Source of the DNA: Laburnicola sp. R22_1
Taxonomy: Eukaryota; Ascomycota; Dothideomycetes; Pleosporales; Didymosphaeriaceae
Direction of reading: 5' to 3'
Length of the DNA: 64,000 nt
NCBI GenBank assembly: GCA_014281115.1
Contig: JACONQ010000001.1
Location: 3,224,001-3,288,000 of the forward strand
The notes under the pieces are model-generated. The model worked only from the letters and a program-made list of their open reading frames with translations, was not told where the DNA came from and made no database searches. Of the stretch, positions 22,627 to 34,430 are shown piece after piece; position 1 is the first letter of the stretch, and every line of letters starts with the position of its first letter. The position numbers and the translations under genes are program-made.

Positions 22627-24750
22627 CCCTAGCTTGGCAGTCCGTGCAACGCGTCACTCCATGCAACACCCCAACATAATCGCTCGGCCACAAACATAAG
22701 GCTATAGAGACAGCCACAAAAAATAATATCACGAGATTTTCTGGAGTTGAGGTCTCTAAGGCCCGTAGATAATTGCTAGCTACTCAGATTATCAATATCT
22801 GCTTAGTGTTTTAATAATTCGGTCTCTGCGTAACTGTGAGGCGGATGCAACAGATGAGGCCTCATCAATATCTACAGCCTCACGCTGAGCCTGTTTCTTC
22901 TTAATAGATCTGCTAGAAGGCTTTGAGGCCTTCTTATTACCCTTTGGGATAATCTGATACGTTTCTGAAGTTGACTTTGTGCCTTGCGGGCCTGTTATTT
23001 GAGACGTCGATCTGCAGCCTCATCGGCCCTCTGCTTTGCGCGCGCATCTCTAGCAGCTGCTAGAGCAATACGCCTCTCCTAGAGAAGTCTTGCCTTGAGC
23101 TGCTGGCTGGCCCGACGAGCCTCTGCTTGCTCACTTTTTTGAAGCTGTTTTTGCTGATCCTCTATATCTTTTGGTGTTGACGATCGCGGGCCCGCTGCAC
23201 GCTATGAGGTGACCAGAAAACAGCTCCACCATGATACTCATCTGGCCGATCAAGAGGTAAAGGCCTGCCTCGCTTTGAGCGCTTCTTCTGTATCGATAGG
23301 GCCTCGCGGAGGCCATTGTTTTCATGCTCCAAAAGCTGTTTCTGTACAGAGATATGGTGTACAGTTTGACTGAGCTTCTTGGCCTTATTATCTCCGCCTG
23401 TATCCACAGCGGCCCTTAGTAGCCTATCGATCTTTCTCCAATCTGAAGCACTGAGTACTGAGGTTGAGCTTTCTCGTGATCCTTGCTCAGATAGTTGAGA
23501 CTGATCAAATCTATTGAGTATAATCGTCGGATCGAGCGGGGAGATGCCTGTAGCTTTAAAGGCCCGGAGGATCAATGGCTGCCTCATTGTATTGACCCAG
23601 GCCTGCCAGAACAGGCTAAAGAAATCTCTCTTAGCGATTGAGGCCAGTCCCTGGCTGTTGTTTATGAAGGCTGATAGCTCGTTCGAATATGCTGTTGATA
23701 GAGGCTTGAAGACGCAGACATCAAGAGGCTGCAACGTATGCGTAGAATGAGGCGGATATATGGCTAGCAGGATCCTATTGCGATCACAAAAGTTAATAAT
23801 GTCTATTGTGATATAAGATCTATGGCCATCAAGGATCAATAGCCGATACGATCGTCCAGATTTTGGCTTTGTGAGCTGATTAAACACCTGTTGCAGCCAT
23901 GCAAGGCCGATCTGATTATTGCTCTAGCCAGATTCTGATACCGTGATAAAGGCCTGATGGTGTTTAGGATTGATATCCTCGGCCCAGCTTGATTGTATAT
24001 TGATAGAGCTGGCCTGATAGATGAGACCTGGGGCCAAGGCAGATCTGTCGGCGCATATACAAGCTATGATCGATATCCACTTACAGCTGCCATCTTATAT
24101 TGCTTGCCTCACAGCCTTGGCCTCGTATAGAGGCCTATTGAAGATCCTCTTGGAGCGGGAGGTGATGCCGAGCAGGAAGCCTTTCTCGTCCATATTGTAC
24201 GTATCTCGAGCCTTGATCTGATATTGTTCGATCTTACGCTGCAAGAGCTCGAAGTAGAGCTTATATTTGGCTGGAGAATTAGCTTTGTGGCGATTGTTGT
24301 CGATGCTAGCTGTCTATTGAGATATTAAGGATTCCTTGTTCCGCCGTACAAAGCGATCAACCCAGGATATTGAGATCTGCTTTTTGGCTATATGTGAAGC
24401 AAAGCTCTGTATCATCTGCCTTGTAGGAGGAAGGCCACGTTTGGTGAGCTGTTTGATATATCGTAGAAGCTCTACTTCTTGTTGTTGGCTGATATTTCGA
24501 CGCGCGGAGTTGGCAGCTGCACCTGCTTGTGTGACGCCTTGGTGCCGACGCGTTAGTGTAGAAGTCACAACACCGTGATCCTTTGCAACCTGTCTATATG
24601 AGAAAGATTCTCCTGGCTCTCGCGATTCGATTGCTGCTATCGCAGCCTCAATTGGATCCATATTGGTGGAGATATGGCGCGTCAAAGTTGGGGTGTTGCA
24701 TGGCGGGGTGTTGCATGGAGTGACGCGTTGCACGGACTGCCAAACTAGGG
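22627..24750 (-). mobile_element. Fot1/pogo element 2, nested in hAT element A
   Basis: 2124 bp, flanked by TA (22625-22626 and 24751-24752). Ends read CCCTAGYTTGGCAGTCCGTG inward and continue GCAACGCGTCACTCCATGCA on both sides. The paired motif is CCRTGCAACRC at 22642 and 22659 (17 bp apart); the right end has an additional copy. The transposase is on the minus strand. Confidence 0.93.
22760..24661 (-). pseudogene. pogo transposase of element 2, few stops
   Basis: Starts at ATG 24661 (MDPIEAAIAAIES). HTH region (SYRQVAKDHGVV), CENP-B-type domain (RGLPPTRQMIQSFA, WVDRFVRRN), catalytic YNMDEKGF (about 24190), LLILDGHRS (about 23840) and LQPLDVCVF (about 23735). These are followed by the family's serine-rich linker (SVLSASDWRKIDRLL) and a Lys/Arg-rich C-terminal coil. 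Stops occur at about 24315 and 24040 and the tail is degraded beyond 23160. All three catalytic Asp remain, so damage is light compared with elements 4 and 5. Confidence 0.85.
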
Positions 24751-24921
24751 TAGTTTAGCGACAGCGGCGCGTAAGTTAATGGCCATGTGGTCTTCTGGTG
24801 CGTCTAGCTGCTCGAAATCAACGCTCTCCCAAGTAACTAAGCGCTCTTCGAAAGCAGCGATCAGGTGTTCAAAAGTAGGTATAATCTCGTAGATAGCGCC
24901 AAAGCGACCGTTGAGCTTATA

Positions 24922-27019
24922 CCATGTTTCATCACCCGACGATCGGCCCCACCTGACGATCGATTTGGCAGGGCCCGTGCGTACAACTTTTGAAGCTGTA
25001 CAACGCAATACAAATTGTATACAGGCTAGATTTTTTGGTGGAGAGCTTTTGAGGGGCATAGGAGACAATCGCGATACTTTATTAGGTGCGATAACGCTCA
25101 GGGAGCCGTAAAGAGCGACCCCGGCGTGTACGCGCTGGCGTAGGCGCCACATCTACAACAGATGAAAAGTTGTACTCTACATCCTCCTCATCAATTAAAG
25201 GAGGTGTAATAGCCTTCTCCTTGCCCTTACGCGTCACCTTGGAGGTGTTTTGGAGTAGGAGAGGAGCTTCTTGGATGCCTTTGGGGGCCTTGCTTTTGGT
25301 GCCCGAAGCGCCTGGGTTGACGCCAGGCCCTGGGCGCGCTCCTCCTTTTGTATAGCCTTTGTACGCCTCCGCTCCTCCTGGATAGCCTTCCTCTGCTCCT
25401 TCTCTTGCTCCTTAGCCTTTGCCTCCTGATCTTTTTGTGCCTGGCGTTGGCGAGCTTCCTTGACCTTTGTAGGGGACCAAAACATGGCGCCACTAGCGTA
25501 ATTTGTAGGTGGTTCAAGCAGTAGAGGCTTTCCTTGCGTAGGGCGCTTCTTCTAGGCTAGCGCTTCTCGTAAACGCTTATTTTCATAGTTCAGGAGGGCG
25601 TTGCGCACTGAAATTGAGTGCATAGTGCGGGAGAGCTGCCGGGACCCCTCAGCGTAAGTATCAGCGACAACCTGGCGCAAGAGTCTCTCAATTTTACGCC
25701 AATCTGAAGCGCTAAGTACAGAAGAGCTGCTATCGCTTGAGGATGGCCGCTCTAGGTCCATATTATTAAAGCGCTGAAGGATTACTTGGGGGTTAAAAGG
25801 CACTAGGCCAGTGGCCTTAAAGGCGCTGCAGATCGTATTTTCTTAAAAGGAGCACTACCAGGCCCTCTTAAACATAGCAAAGAAGTCGCGCTTTGTGACT
25901 CTTAAGAGGCCCTAGCACTTATCCAAATACTCAGTAAGTTCAGCAGAGTAGGCAGTGCTGAGAGGCTTGAATAGCGCGACGTCGAGCGGCTGGAGCGTAT
26001 GGGTTGAATAAGGTGGATAGATGGCCAGGAGGATCTTATTTTGATCGCAGTAGTTAATAAACTCCATTGTAACATGCGATCCATGGCCGTCAAGGAGTAG
26101 TAGACGATAATCGCGGCGCGCCTTTGCCTTAGTCTCCCTGTCAAACACCTGTTTGACCCATACTAGGCCTAAATCATTGTTCGTCCATCCACTTAGTGAT
26201 ACTGCAAAGAGAGCTTTGTGTGAGGAGTCGTTAAAATCTTGTAACCAGGTGTCTTGTATATTGTTTAACTGCGCTTAATAAATCAAGCAAGGCGTAAGAG
26301 AGCTTCCATCAGCGCAAATACATGCCAGCGTCGTAATCCACTCGCGATTGCCGTCCTGGAGCATTTGTTTAATGCCGCCGCTCTCATAGCGCTGTCGGGA
26401 GAAGACACGCTTCATTTTTGACAGCACCCCAATCAGGAAACCCTTCTCATCCATATTGTACATGTGGCGCTTATCAACGTTATACTGCTCAATCTTTTAC
26501 GTAGGAGCTCGAAATATAGGGCGTACTTGAAGGCAGAGTCGGCACGTTTACGTGAGGCGTCTATACCAGAGGTCCAGTGCGAAAGTAGGTCGACTTTGTG
26601 GCGTCGTATAAATCGGTCAACCCAGTTTTTGCCAGCAGGCTTCCCAGCTATTTCTAATGCGAAATTTCGTATCATCTCCTTTGTAGGGGGTAATCCTCGT
26701 TCGCAAAGGCCATCAATATATTGTAGAAGCTCAGTTTCCTGTTGGGAGTTGAGGAGGCGCTGGCTGTCGGCCAGCGCGTCGCGCGTGCCCTGCACCCTAC
26801 GATGCCGGCGCGACAACGTATTGCGATCGCAGCCATATTTTTAAGCGACTTTGGTGTAATTAGGCTTCTCAGAGATGCTCAGCGAGCTCAAATAGTCAAG
26901 AGCAGCACTTAATTCAGCCATATTCGTTGTATAGAGCGTTGCAAAAGGTGCCGAAGTTGGGCTGTTGAGGCGGAAAATCGATCGTCCGGTGGGGCCGATC
27001 GTCAGGTGATGAAACACGG
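24922..27019 (-). mobile_element. Fot1/pogo element 3, nested in hAT element A
   Basis: 2098 bp, flanked by TA (24920-24921 and 27020-27021). Ends read CCRTGTTTCATCACCYGACG inward. GACGATCG occurs at 24938 and 24955, 17 bp apart, and in the same arrangement in the right end. Minus-strand transposase. Inserted 170 bp of hAT coding sequence away from element 2. Confidence 0.93.
25190..26921 (-). pseudogene. pogo transposase of element 3, several stops
   Basis: Start at ATG 26921 (MAELSAALDYLSS). The frame continues through a TAA at 26841 (KVA-stop-KYGCDRN, where CAA is expected) and further stops near 26435, 26275 and 25865. Motifs: LPPTKEMIRNFALEIAG, NWVDRFIRRH, YNMDEKGFLIGV, LLLLDGHGSHV, TLQPLDVALFKPLS, SSVLSASDWRKIERLL, then a long basic coiled coil (KEQEKEQRKAIQEERRR). 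Catalytic aspartates are intact. Same subfamily as elements 2, 5, 6 and 7. Confidence 0.85.
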
Positions 27020-29531
27020 TACTGCTTCTTCCCACGCCCCTCCAGCCGCTTAGTGGCTACTTTCAGCGGCCGCAGAACATCCACGTAGTCAATTATCACC
27101 GCCCAGTCTGCAGCTGTGAGGCCGTCCGATCGCATCCACGCCGGCGCAGATGACAGCTTGTTGCCATTATCGCGCGCAGCCTTATCGGCATCAGCTGTCT
27201 TCTTAATGTGATGGTTTGCGTAAGCCGTAATAGGTTGTTTAAGAATAATGCCTCGCTCAAAAGCAGCGCAATAGCTGTTCTAGTGGGTGACGCAGGCCTT
27301 GACTACGGCTAGCAGTAAATCGTTGTTGTTGGTGGGGTCTTCGTCATGCGCGAGGTGCTGGAAACGGGCAAAGCTGGAGTGCTGCTTCGGCGTACTGATG
27401 TAGTTGATAATGTCTAGGAACACGCCTAGAGGACCCAGCCGTCGCCATTCAGCCATATACTTCTCCTCATCTTTCTTATGCCTTGGGTCGTTATCGTACG
27501 CGTCTTTATCCTTGCCAAACATAAAAGTTTGGCCGACTAAGTTGAGAGTATGGGGACCGCAACGGAGCCGCTGCCAAGACGATAAAAACCCATGCCTTTG
27601 AGCCAGGTACTCGATAGCCACATCGTTGCTTGCAGCGTTATCTAACACAAAGTAACCCAGCTTCTGCGGCGTTATACCGAACGACGATAGCGTCTTGTCA
27701 ACGCACTTCCCAATTGCCTCGCCGCTGTGGACGCCTGTGAGCTGCGGCAGCGCCATAGGCAAGTCCATAATCTTCCCCTTGGTGTTGACGTAGTGAGCAA
27801 CAACACCAAAGAAGCCACGTTTGCCGCCTTTGGTAGTCCAGCCGTCAAAGCTTATGTGGACTTTGCTAACTGCAGTTGACAGCTCAGCTTTAACAATCGG
27901 CTTCAAATGATCGTACAGTCTCATTACGAACCTTGCAACACTGTTGTGGCTCGCCTACAGCGCTTCTTCAGCAGCTGGGTTGGCGAAACGAAGCATGCGC
28001 CTAAAGCTCTCGGTCTCAAACTCGCGCAATGGGTGGTTGTTTTCAACAAGCCAGGTCACAGCAGCAAGCCGAAAAGCCTGTACGTCAAAGTTACCCAGCT
28101 CATTGACAACCTCTTGGCTAACCTCCACACCCTTCTTTAGCGCGTCAGTTATAGTCTGTTGACCTCTAGGCAGCTTCGGCAGCTGCTGCCCGCGCAGGGT
28201 TATGCGATGACCGCGCTTGTTCATACCTAGGTGCTTTGCGGCCGAGCTTGTAGCTGTTGACACCTCAACAATGCCGCTAGTAATGGTGTTGTTGTGACAC
28301 CAACGGCACACAAAATAGGTACGTTCTGGCTGACCTGCGCTTACTTCTGCAGCAGTCCTTCGCAAGGCGACGCGGTAGCCGTGCTTAAAGACCCAGCTCT
28401 TCTTGCCTGTAAGAGTGCGCGATGGCTTCTCAAAACGCCGCAGCTTGCTCCAATTAATGCCTTCGAAGTCATCAACAAAGCGCGCGTCGAAACCGCCCAG
28501 CTCCTCCCTACTACCCTCCTCCACAGTAGTCACTGTAGCTGCCTTTGATGCCGCAGCCGCCGCAGCGATCGCGGGCTGAGACTCCAGCAACTGCAACTCC
28601 TATGGCCGCTCGGGCGCTCCTATAACCTGCCCAACAAGCGGGTCAACAGCCACCTCAACGGCTACCTCGACAGTGACTTCGGCGGGTATACTTGGGAATA
28701 GCGGCGACGGCGGCGCAGCTGGCTGCGTTTTGGGTAACTTGATCGGCTGGCTGGTAGTGCCGCAAGGCAGCTTATCTCCCTCTAAGGCCTTCTGTGTGAG
28801 GACTCGGCGACGTTTGGGGCGGCTATCGTTGACGTTGGCAGATACAGCAGCGGGTTGATTGTTATCAACAGCGCGTTTGGGAGCCATCGTTGGGCCTGGA
28901 GGTAAGCAGAGGCAGCAAAAAGTAAGCGCTGAGCTACTAACAATAGCCGCTACAACAACAAAAGTATACCGTTTTAATAGCGACGATAGCAATCGGCAAC
29001 AGAAGCAGCGCGATGGGATGGCTGAGTACGCGACGATTGACGGCTAGGGACGCGTTGACAGCCCCGTACTAGTAAGTTAAGCCAATTACAACACTAGGAA
29101 AATCACGACCCTTGCACATCTACAAGGCCTACAGCTACAGCTATATAATAACATTAAATCTTCCAAATCTACAAATCAAATCCATCTCTAAGGTTTGATT
29201 TACAGCCAAAATTATCCAGGCGGACTTGAATTGATTGATTTGCAGATTTGGTTGCCGAAAAAACGAGATTTCCAAGTATACTTGATTGTTGACATATGTG
29301 GGGGGGGGGGACAGTGAGGAGTGCGGTGGCTAATATGGGATTGACGGAGGAGGCGGTGGTTGATAAGGTGTGTATGAGTGGTTGTGGGGGGTGGGGGCGA
29401 GGTGCGAGGCTTGCTGACTTTGTTTAGGTGCTAGGGAGATATGGATAGGAGGGACGAAGGGCTAGACGAGGAGTCTGGAAAAAATTGCAGGTTGTTTGGT
29501 GTTTGGGCGACAATGGAGGGCTGGGGTTGAG

Positions 29532-32384
29532 TCAGACTGATCATCAATCAATCAATCAATCTAACGCCTTTCAAGTTGATTGAGATTGATTGAGAGTTGA
29601 TTGGTTACTTGGCCTTAAGGCCTATCTTTCTCCAGGATCGGATGGATTGCAACGCGCTAAGTAACTCAGGCTTCATATTGAGCCGTCGTACGCCAAGTAG
29701 ATCTCCGAGCTCGCTGAAGATCCTCTCACAGTCGGCCGAGGCAGCTGGAATAGAGTAGATATCAAGGGCTATTTGAGAGAGAACGGGGTATTGAGAGCGC
29801 GTAACCAGCCAGTAGTTGATTGGGTGGGTTGCGAGAGGATTGTCCTCTGCCAAAGGCGCCTCGCGCTTCCACATTTCATACTCATTGTCGATCGTACTGG
29901 CTACCTGCTTTTGGCCTGCCTTGATAGAGTTCTGGAGGAAGTCATCTCGCCTTGACGCTTTGCTAACGCGCTGGCGCTTATGTCGCCGTGCAGCTCCCTT
30001 AGGAGATAATTGCCTACTTGCCTTTGCGGCCATCTTATCCTTATGTGACCTCCACAGCTGTGAGAAGGACTGGTGGCCTTGCTCTAACCAGCCTTTAAAA
30101 GGATGAGGGCCCTCCACAGCCTCGTTATAGTTGTCTGGTACATCCCATAGGTCTTCGAGCGTGTGCTTGTACGTGGGATGGAGGATCGTCGCCGCGAAGT
30201 AGATGGGAGAGTCTCCAAGCTTGTTGTAATACTTAGAGAGCTTTGCGTGGTATTAACGTTAGTCTTAAGATGATCCTCCAGCGCGTTAGGATCTTTGTAA
30301 TTAATACCCTGTAGTCTCTCTTTTTGAGCTTTAAGTTAAGCTAATAGCTATTTAAAGGTGATAAGAACCTCCCAAATAGCACTATGGCTACCAGAAGCGC
30401 CTCTACCCTATAGTAACATAGTGGCCTCCTTAAACGGCTCGAGCAGCTGCTTATACTTAGTTATTGTTGCCTAGTCCTTTGTCTGCAGTCCTCCTTCTTG
30501 GATGAACTTGTGTAGCTGCTCACGCGGCTCTTTCCGGCGAGTGGCTGCAGCTACTTAGTATTCCTCTATCTTTAGGTGGATATAGGCGTTAAGGGGCGTG
30601 TGGAGCTCGCAGGCGCGATCAAAGCAATTGTAATAGGAGTTCTAGCGAGTCTTAACAGGCTTAATAAGCTCCCTTAGCTTAAACGGCTGGTTACAGTTCT
30701 TTGCGTCCTCTTCTTAAAGTCTTATAAACAGCTCTTAGTTCTGTGGCAACGATGTGGCAGAAGAAATCGCGTTAAATAGTACCGCAATAGGACTAAACTG
30801 TCGCCACTCAGCTATAAAGCCCTCTTCTTCCTGCTTAAGCGTTAACGTAGCAAAGTACTGTATAGTGAGGTAGCCCTACGTTAATATTAAGCTCCTCGTT
30901 CTCAAAAGAGTCCTTGTCCTTGCCCTATATAATCACCTGCGCGGCAAGGTTGAGAATGTGGCATGTACAGCGTAACCGGCGATAAGGCGCGTAAAAGCTA
31001 AGATCTTCTGCTAGGAACTCTACAGCGATGTTGTTGTTTGTAGCGTTATCCAAAATGAAGTAGCTAACACGTTCTCTATCTATCTTAAAGGCCTTAAGCG
31101 TGTCAGATACCAGAGAGCCGATATTCGCGCCAGAGTGTTGCCCGTGTAGCACGGGCAGGCCAAGCAGGTAGTCCACCGGCTTAGCAGCCTCATCAAGATG
31201 GTGTACGCAGATTCCCGTAATCGCTTTCTTGTTGCCCGTCGACGTCTAGTTGTTAAAGGAGAGGTGGATAAGGGTAGTTGCTTTGTGGAGATGCTCTACG
31301 ACGGCTAGTATCAACGCCTTGTACTCGGCAACAATATCATCGCGGAGGGACACATAGCTCTTCCATAAGTAGAATTTAGCTAGTGGGTTAGCGGCCTATA
31401 CTAGCGCGCGGAAGGAGGGTTTCTCAATTGCTTAGAGCGACTGGTTGTCGTCAGCGATCTAATAAGTAACTGCTTAAAGAAACTTGGTGCGGTTGAAGCT
31501 TCCTGCTAGCTTGTTGGCCACCTCTTAAGATACCTTAGTCTCCTTTATCTGCATGGCAGCGAGTATTGACGTTTGATTAGCTAGGGCCTTTGCGATCTTG
31601 CCTGATTTATTGTAGCCATAGCCAGGCTTAAATTGTGCCAGATAGCTCGCTGCAGAGCTAGTAGAGAGACCAACGTTATACTCTCCACTAAATCTCTTAT
31701 GGGTGTGGCAGTACCTGCAAAGCCAGTACTTCTTCTGCTGCTCTCGATGCCAGACTGGCCAGCCGTACAGGTATATCCAGCTTGGTTTAGACCCGCGTGA
31801 GTGTTCGTAGGGCCGCTTCTGCAGATGAGGTACTCTATTCCAATCCAGGCTGTTGTATACGTCGTCGTCAATATCAGAATCTTCGCGGGGTAAGGGATCA
31901 AGGTCACTAAAGACTTCGGACGCGTCAATTTTGGGGCGCCTAGAGGCGGCTTTTAGAGGCGGGCGCTTACTATTTGCGCGTGCGGCTGCTTTCTTAAAGG
32001 CCTTGTGAAGATTCTTGTTCATAATCTGTACAGGTAGGCGCGTGGGTAGGTAGGTAGGTAGTTTCGGTAAGGTACTTGCGGTGGCTGTTAAAAGAAGTCG
32101 TGGTGTTAAGCCTTAAGGCTACGCGCGAGGTACTTACTAAGCGGGTTATCAATAGGCGTATATCCTATGTAAACTAGGTACAACGGCCCCTCACAATTTA
32201 CTCTACGAAACATAATTTTACTATATACTTAGAGCTTAACTTAAACTCAATCAATCAATCAATTAGGGATCTCCAAGTTGAGTTGTGGTTGAGTTCCACC
32301 TATCTCGAGTTGAGTTGTGGTTGATTGGCCATGTCAATCAATCAATCAATCTGATTGAGTTCAGGTTGATTGATGACCAGTCTG
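29532..32384 (-). mobile_element. hAT element B with 8-bp target duplication
   Basis: About 2.85 kb. GGGTTGAG is present directly outside both ends (29524-29531 and 32385-32392), a textbook 8-bp hAT duplication. The inverted ends share CAGACTGRTCATCAATCA. Subterminal regions are packed with ATCA/TTGA repeats (29545-29605, 32240-32375). The interior is moderately to strongly RIP-mutated. Confidence 0.9.
29605..32022 (-). pseudogene. hAT transposase (element B), many stops
   Basis: Start near 32022 (MNKNLHKAFKKAAARAN) with a nuclear-type basic region. A BED-like finger follows (YWLCRYCHTHKRF, about 31725). The first catalytic block has D to N and W to stop changes (LSFNN-stop-TS, about 31250). 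The second catalytic block is intact (YFILDNATNNN, about 31060). The C-terminal dimerisation domain is intact (IPAASADCERIFSELGDLL, about 29720). Frames are broken between about 30240 and 30900. Not functional. Confidence 0.85.
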
Positions 32385-32511
32385 GGGTTGAGGGATGGTC
32401 TGGTGAATAGGAGAGTATAAGTGGATTGTACAACAAATATATGAATTCATTTGGCTGGTGAAAATAAATTCAAGACCAGATACGTGAAGAAAGCCGTGAA
32501 GTTGTAGTATG

Positions 32512-32631
32512 TATCCATCGCCCGCATCTTCAATCCCGTCGTTCACATCAAGGCCGTGCGTGAATTGAGTCTATCCATCACCCACATCTTCAATCCCGTC
32601 GTTCACATCAAAACCGTGAAGTGCATCGACC
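32512..32631. repeat. 60-bp tandem duplication
   Basis: Copies start at 32512 and 32572 with TATCCATCRCCCRCATCTTC and share CAATCCCGTCGTTCACATCA. They differ at about ten positions. It lies in the intergenic region between hAT element B and the small membrane-protein gene at 33000. Confidence 0.8.
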
Positions 32632-32999
32632 TTTGTCTCACGCCATGTAAATCCCCCTCCATGCTACCTATTTCCAAAATCACCTTTCCACAACGCAGAC
32701 ATCATCACCGATTCCTATACACAACGCCATCCAGCAATCCACCTCTCCATTTTCTCGAGTCTTCGCCTTAATTGATACAACACCGGGTACCGTGCGTGCG
32801 ATATACACATATTATACAGTCAACTACCTCCCATCTCCAACAACCGACGCTAGATAGCCTCTTCTTCGCATCCGCCAACGCCACATAAGTAGCATATCAG
32901 TACCCACACAACGCGCGCGACATACACATCCTTAACACATAATCCCAACTCAACCCACGCACCGACCTCTACACTCACTCCAAACAAATAATTCACACA

Positions 33000-33241
33000 A
33001 TGGTACGTCAGGTCGCGTCACGTCCCATCCTCTAGCCCAAGACTCCCCACCCCGCTACGTACTCGCTAACTCCACACAGAAAAACCTAACCATCCTCTAC
33101 ATCATAGGCGGCATCGTCGGAGGGACCATTTTAATCGTTATAATTGTTTGGGCTTGGGGCCCTGCAAATCATGAGCCGAAGGGGCCGAATGGTGAGTACT
33201 TGGAGAGGCGGGATATGGAGAGAATGCGGAGGCAGGTGTGA
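33000..33241 (+). CDS. 54-aa single-pass membrane protein (hypothetical)
   Basis: A two-exon gene: ATG at 33000-33002 is followed at once by a 77-bp intron (33003-33079, GTACGT...CACAG). Exon 2 (33080-33241) then encodes a short polar start, one clear membrane helix (ILYIIGGIVGGTILIVIIVW, with a GxxxG pattern) and a charged tail (EYLERRDMERMRRQV). A coding exon of only the ATG is unusual but does occur in fungi. The 5' flank is rich in CA/CT, as for other genes here, and a GT-rich 3' region follows. Function unknown; a tail-like small subunit or regulator in a membrane complex is possible. I recognise no family. Confidence 0.6.
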
Positions 33242-34430
33242 GGATGCGGGGGTTTTGGTGGGGAAGGGGGGTGTGGAGGTGCTGGGATGGGGTGTTAGGA
33301 TGAGTAGGGTGGGGTGGGGGTAGAGTATTTGATGGAGAGAGGGAGGGAGATGGGGAGTTTTGAGCGTGATTTGATTTGGCGGGTGTTATTTTTGTGGGAT
33401 TTGTATAGTTAGGGGATTTGTAAGAGGGGTGAGGTATTATGTTCTTCTGCTGGGCGAGGCGGGGGATGTTTTATACTTTGGCTATAAACGGATATGAATG
33501 AATGAATTAACATTGTACTTTGGCCTTCTAAGAAGGTGGTGTCGCTGTTGATAACCCGAGGCGCTAGCCTCCACACAACTCAAAAGTATAAATTCCATAG
33601 TAAAACTACGTTAACCTAGACATAATCCACTATATAATAGCTCATGATAATACAATTCTTTCCCACTGTACCCGGACTTAACTCTAAAACATTAGTTTAA
33701 ACAAATAAACCGGATAAATAACTCTTTCATTATGTCTAATCACACAAAATAAATCTCAGTAGAAAACTACCATTTCTAAAAACTCCAACTCGCCCTCGTA
33801 TATCATCCACCTGCGGCTTCTCCAAAATTAGAAGAGGAGAAATAAAACACCAACATGCCCCGCCTCGCCCTGCGGAAGAACAAGACCAGAAGTCTAATCA
33901 AAACCCCACCCATCCAAACAATAAAACAAGCCCAAAGTTTCACAGTTCCCTCCATGGCTCGTGCATTCTCCCAGAAATCAGTGGAAGCCAAGGGCCATGC
34001 ACGAATATCCAAACCGCCACACCCAAGTAAGCCCTATTACCTATTCTATTCTTTGTTTCATTTCCCTCTATAAGTCTATCGGAGAGAAAAACCAGAATTT
34101 CACTAGTAGAATAAGCGCTCAGTAGCTCAGCTATAACAATACACACAACTCCATACCTACATCCACCCATATCTATTATTTCCACCCGCCCCTTACCTAT
34201 CCACTGATATCTGCCCCTAACACCCTCCTAATCGCAAAGAAAACCCCTGATCTAAATTCTAAACTAGAAAAGAAAAGAAAAGAAAAGAAAAGAAAAGAAA
34301 AGAAAAGAAAAGAAAAGAAAAGAAAAGAAAAGAAAAGAAAAGAAAAGAAAAGAAAAACCAGATACACGCATCTATCTCCCATCCATCTCCCTATCACGGG
34401 CCAACCTCCTTACCCATTCGTTGTCTTATC
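33242..34430. other. intergenic, with microsatellite and retroposon-like tail
   Basis: Holds the 3' region of the small gene, a short copy of a GGCTATAAACGGATATGAAT tail at 33480-33506, and the AAAAG array. A minus-strand frame at 33803-34012 has a hydrophobic stretch (LWACFIVWMGG), but nothing else supports it as a gene. Confidence 0.45.
34268..34356. repeat. (AAAAG)n microsatellite, about 17 copies
   Basis: Uninterrupted AAAAG units. On the minus strand this gives a false frame of repeated FLFFS. Confidence 0.95.

Larger units (their letters stand above)
21983..28887 (-). pseudogene. hAT transposase (element A), in three pieces around pogo elements 2 and 3
   Basis: Transposase of the hAT superfamily. 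Starting at ATG 28887 (MAPKRAVDNNQP), one frame runs to 27022, from 24919 to 24753, and from 22624 to 21983. It contains a BED-like zinc finger (FVCRWCHNN, near 28300), the first catalytic Asp (ISFDGWT, about 27850), the second (YFVLDNAASND, about 27640) and a C-terminal dimerisation domain (ASSCECERLFSELGDLL, about 22140). Three in-frame TAG codons at 28600, 27955 and 27280 sit where Gln or Trp is expected (EEAL-stop-ASH; CVTH-stop-NSY), as RIP would produce. Removing each pogo with one TA restores an uninterrupted frame at both junctions (RGKKQ-Y-KLNG and AVAK-L-KLYYS). Confidence 0.88.
21813..29300 (-). mobile_element. hAT element A, 7.5 kb including two nested pogo elements
   Basis: The inverted ends share TGTCAACAATCAA (21819-21831 and, reversed, 29282-29294), extending outward imperfectly as CACA. 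The bases just outside, GGGGTGGG on the left and a run of G on the right, fit an imperfect 8-bp hAT target duplication, but the G homopolymer makes this unsure. Without the two inserted pogo elements the hAT would be about 3.3 kb. It encodes one transposase frame on the minus strand. Subterminal GATTTGATAG-type repeats lie at 21895-21940. Confidence 0.83.
21036..29448 (+). pseudogene. PEBP-like (phosphatidylethanolamine-binding protein) gene split by a hAT element
   Basis: The left part starts at ATG 21036 (MSSTTTQIFKDHKVIPD, typical PEBP N-terminus) and, after intron-like sequence, resumes at about 21440 with FGQVRHWLTTHV, KYTISPYIGPAPL, RPHRYILIL and DRWGFYAGRLCG. These are the ligand-pocket and C-terminal strands of fungal PEBP/TFS1-type proteins. 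The segment that normally carries the DPD motif is not visible, so this part may have been damaged already. At 21812 the frame runs into the hAT end. To its right, 29311-29367 continues plausibly as a helix (SAVANMGLTEEAVVDK). A 60-bp intron (29368-29427) follows, and the gene ends VLGRYG with TAG at 29446. The joining is inferred from frame and position. Confidence 0.62.

Noticed and set aside
32220..32380. Clustered TCAATCAATCAA repeats considered as a CRISPR-like or regulatory array
   Set aside because: They are subterminal repeats of hAT element B; spacing is irregular and there are no spacers.
34197..34397. Minus-strand frame of repeated FLFFS
   Set aside because: Artefact of the (AAAAG)n array.
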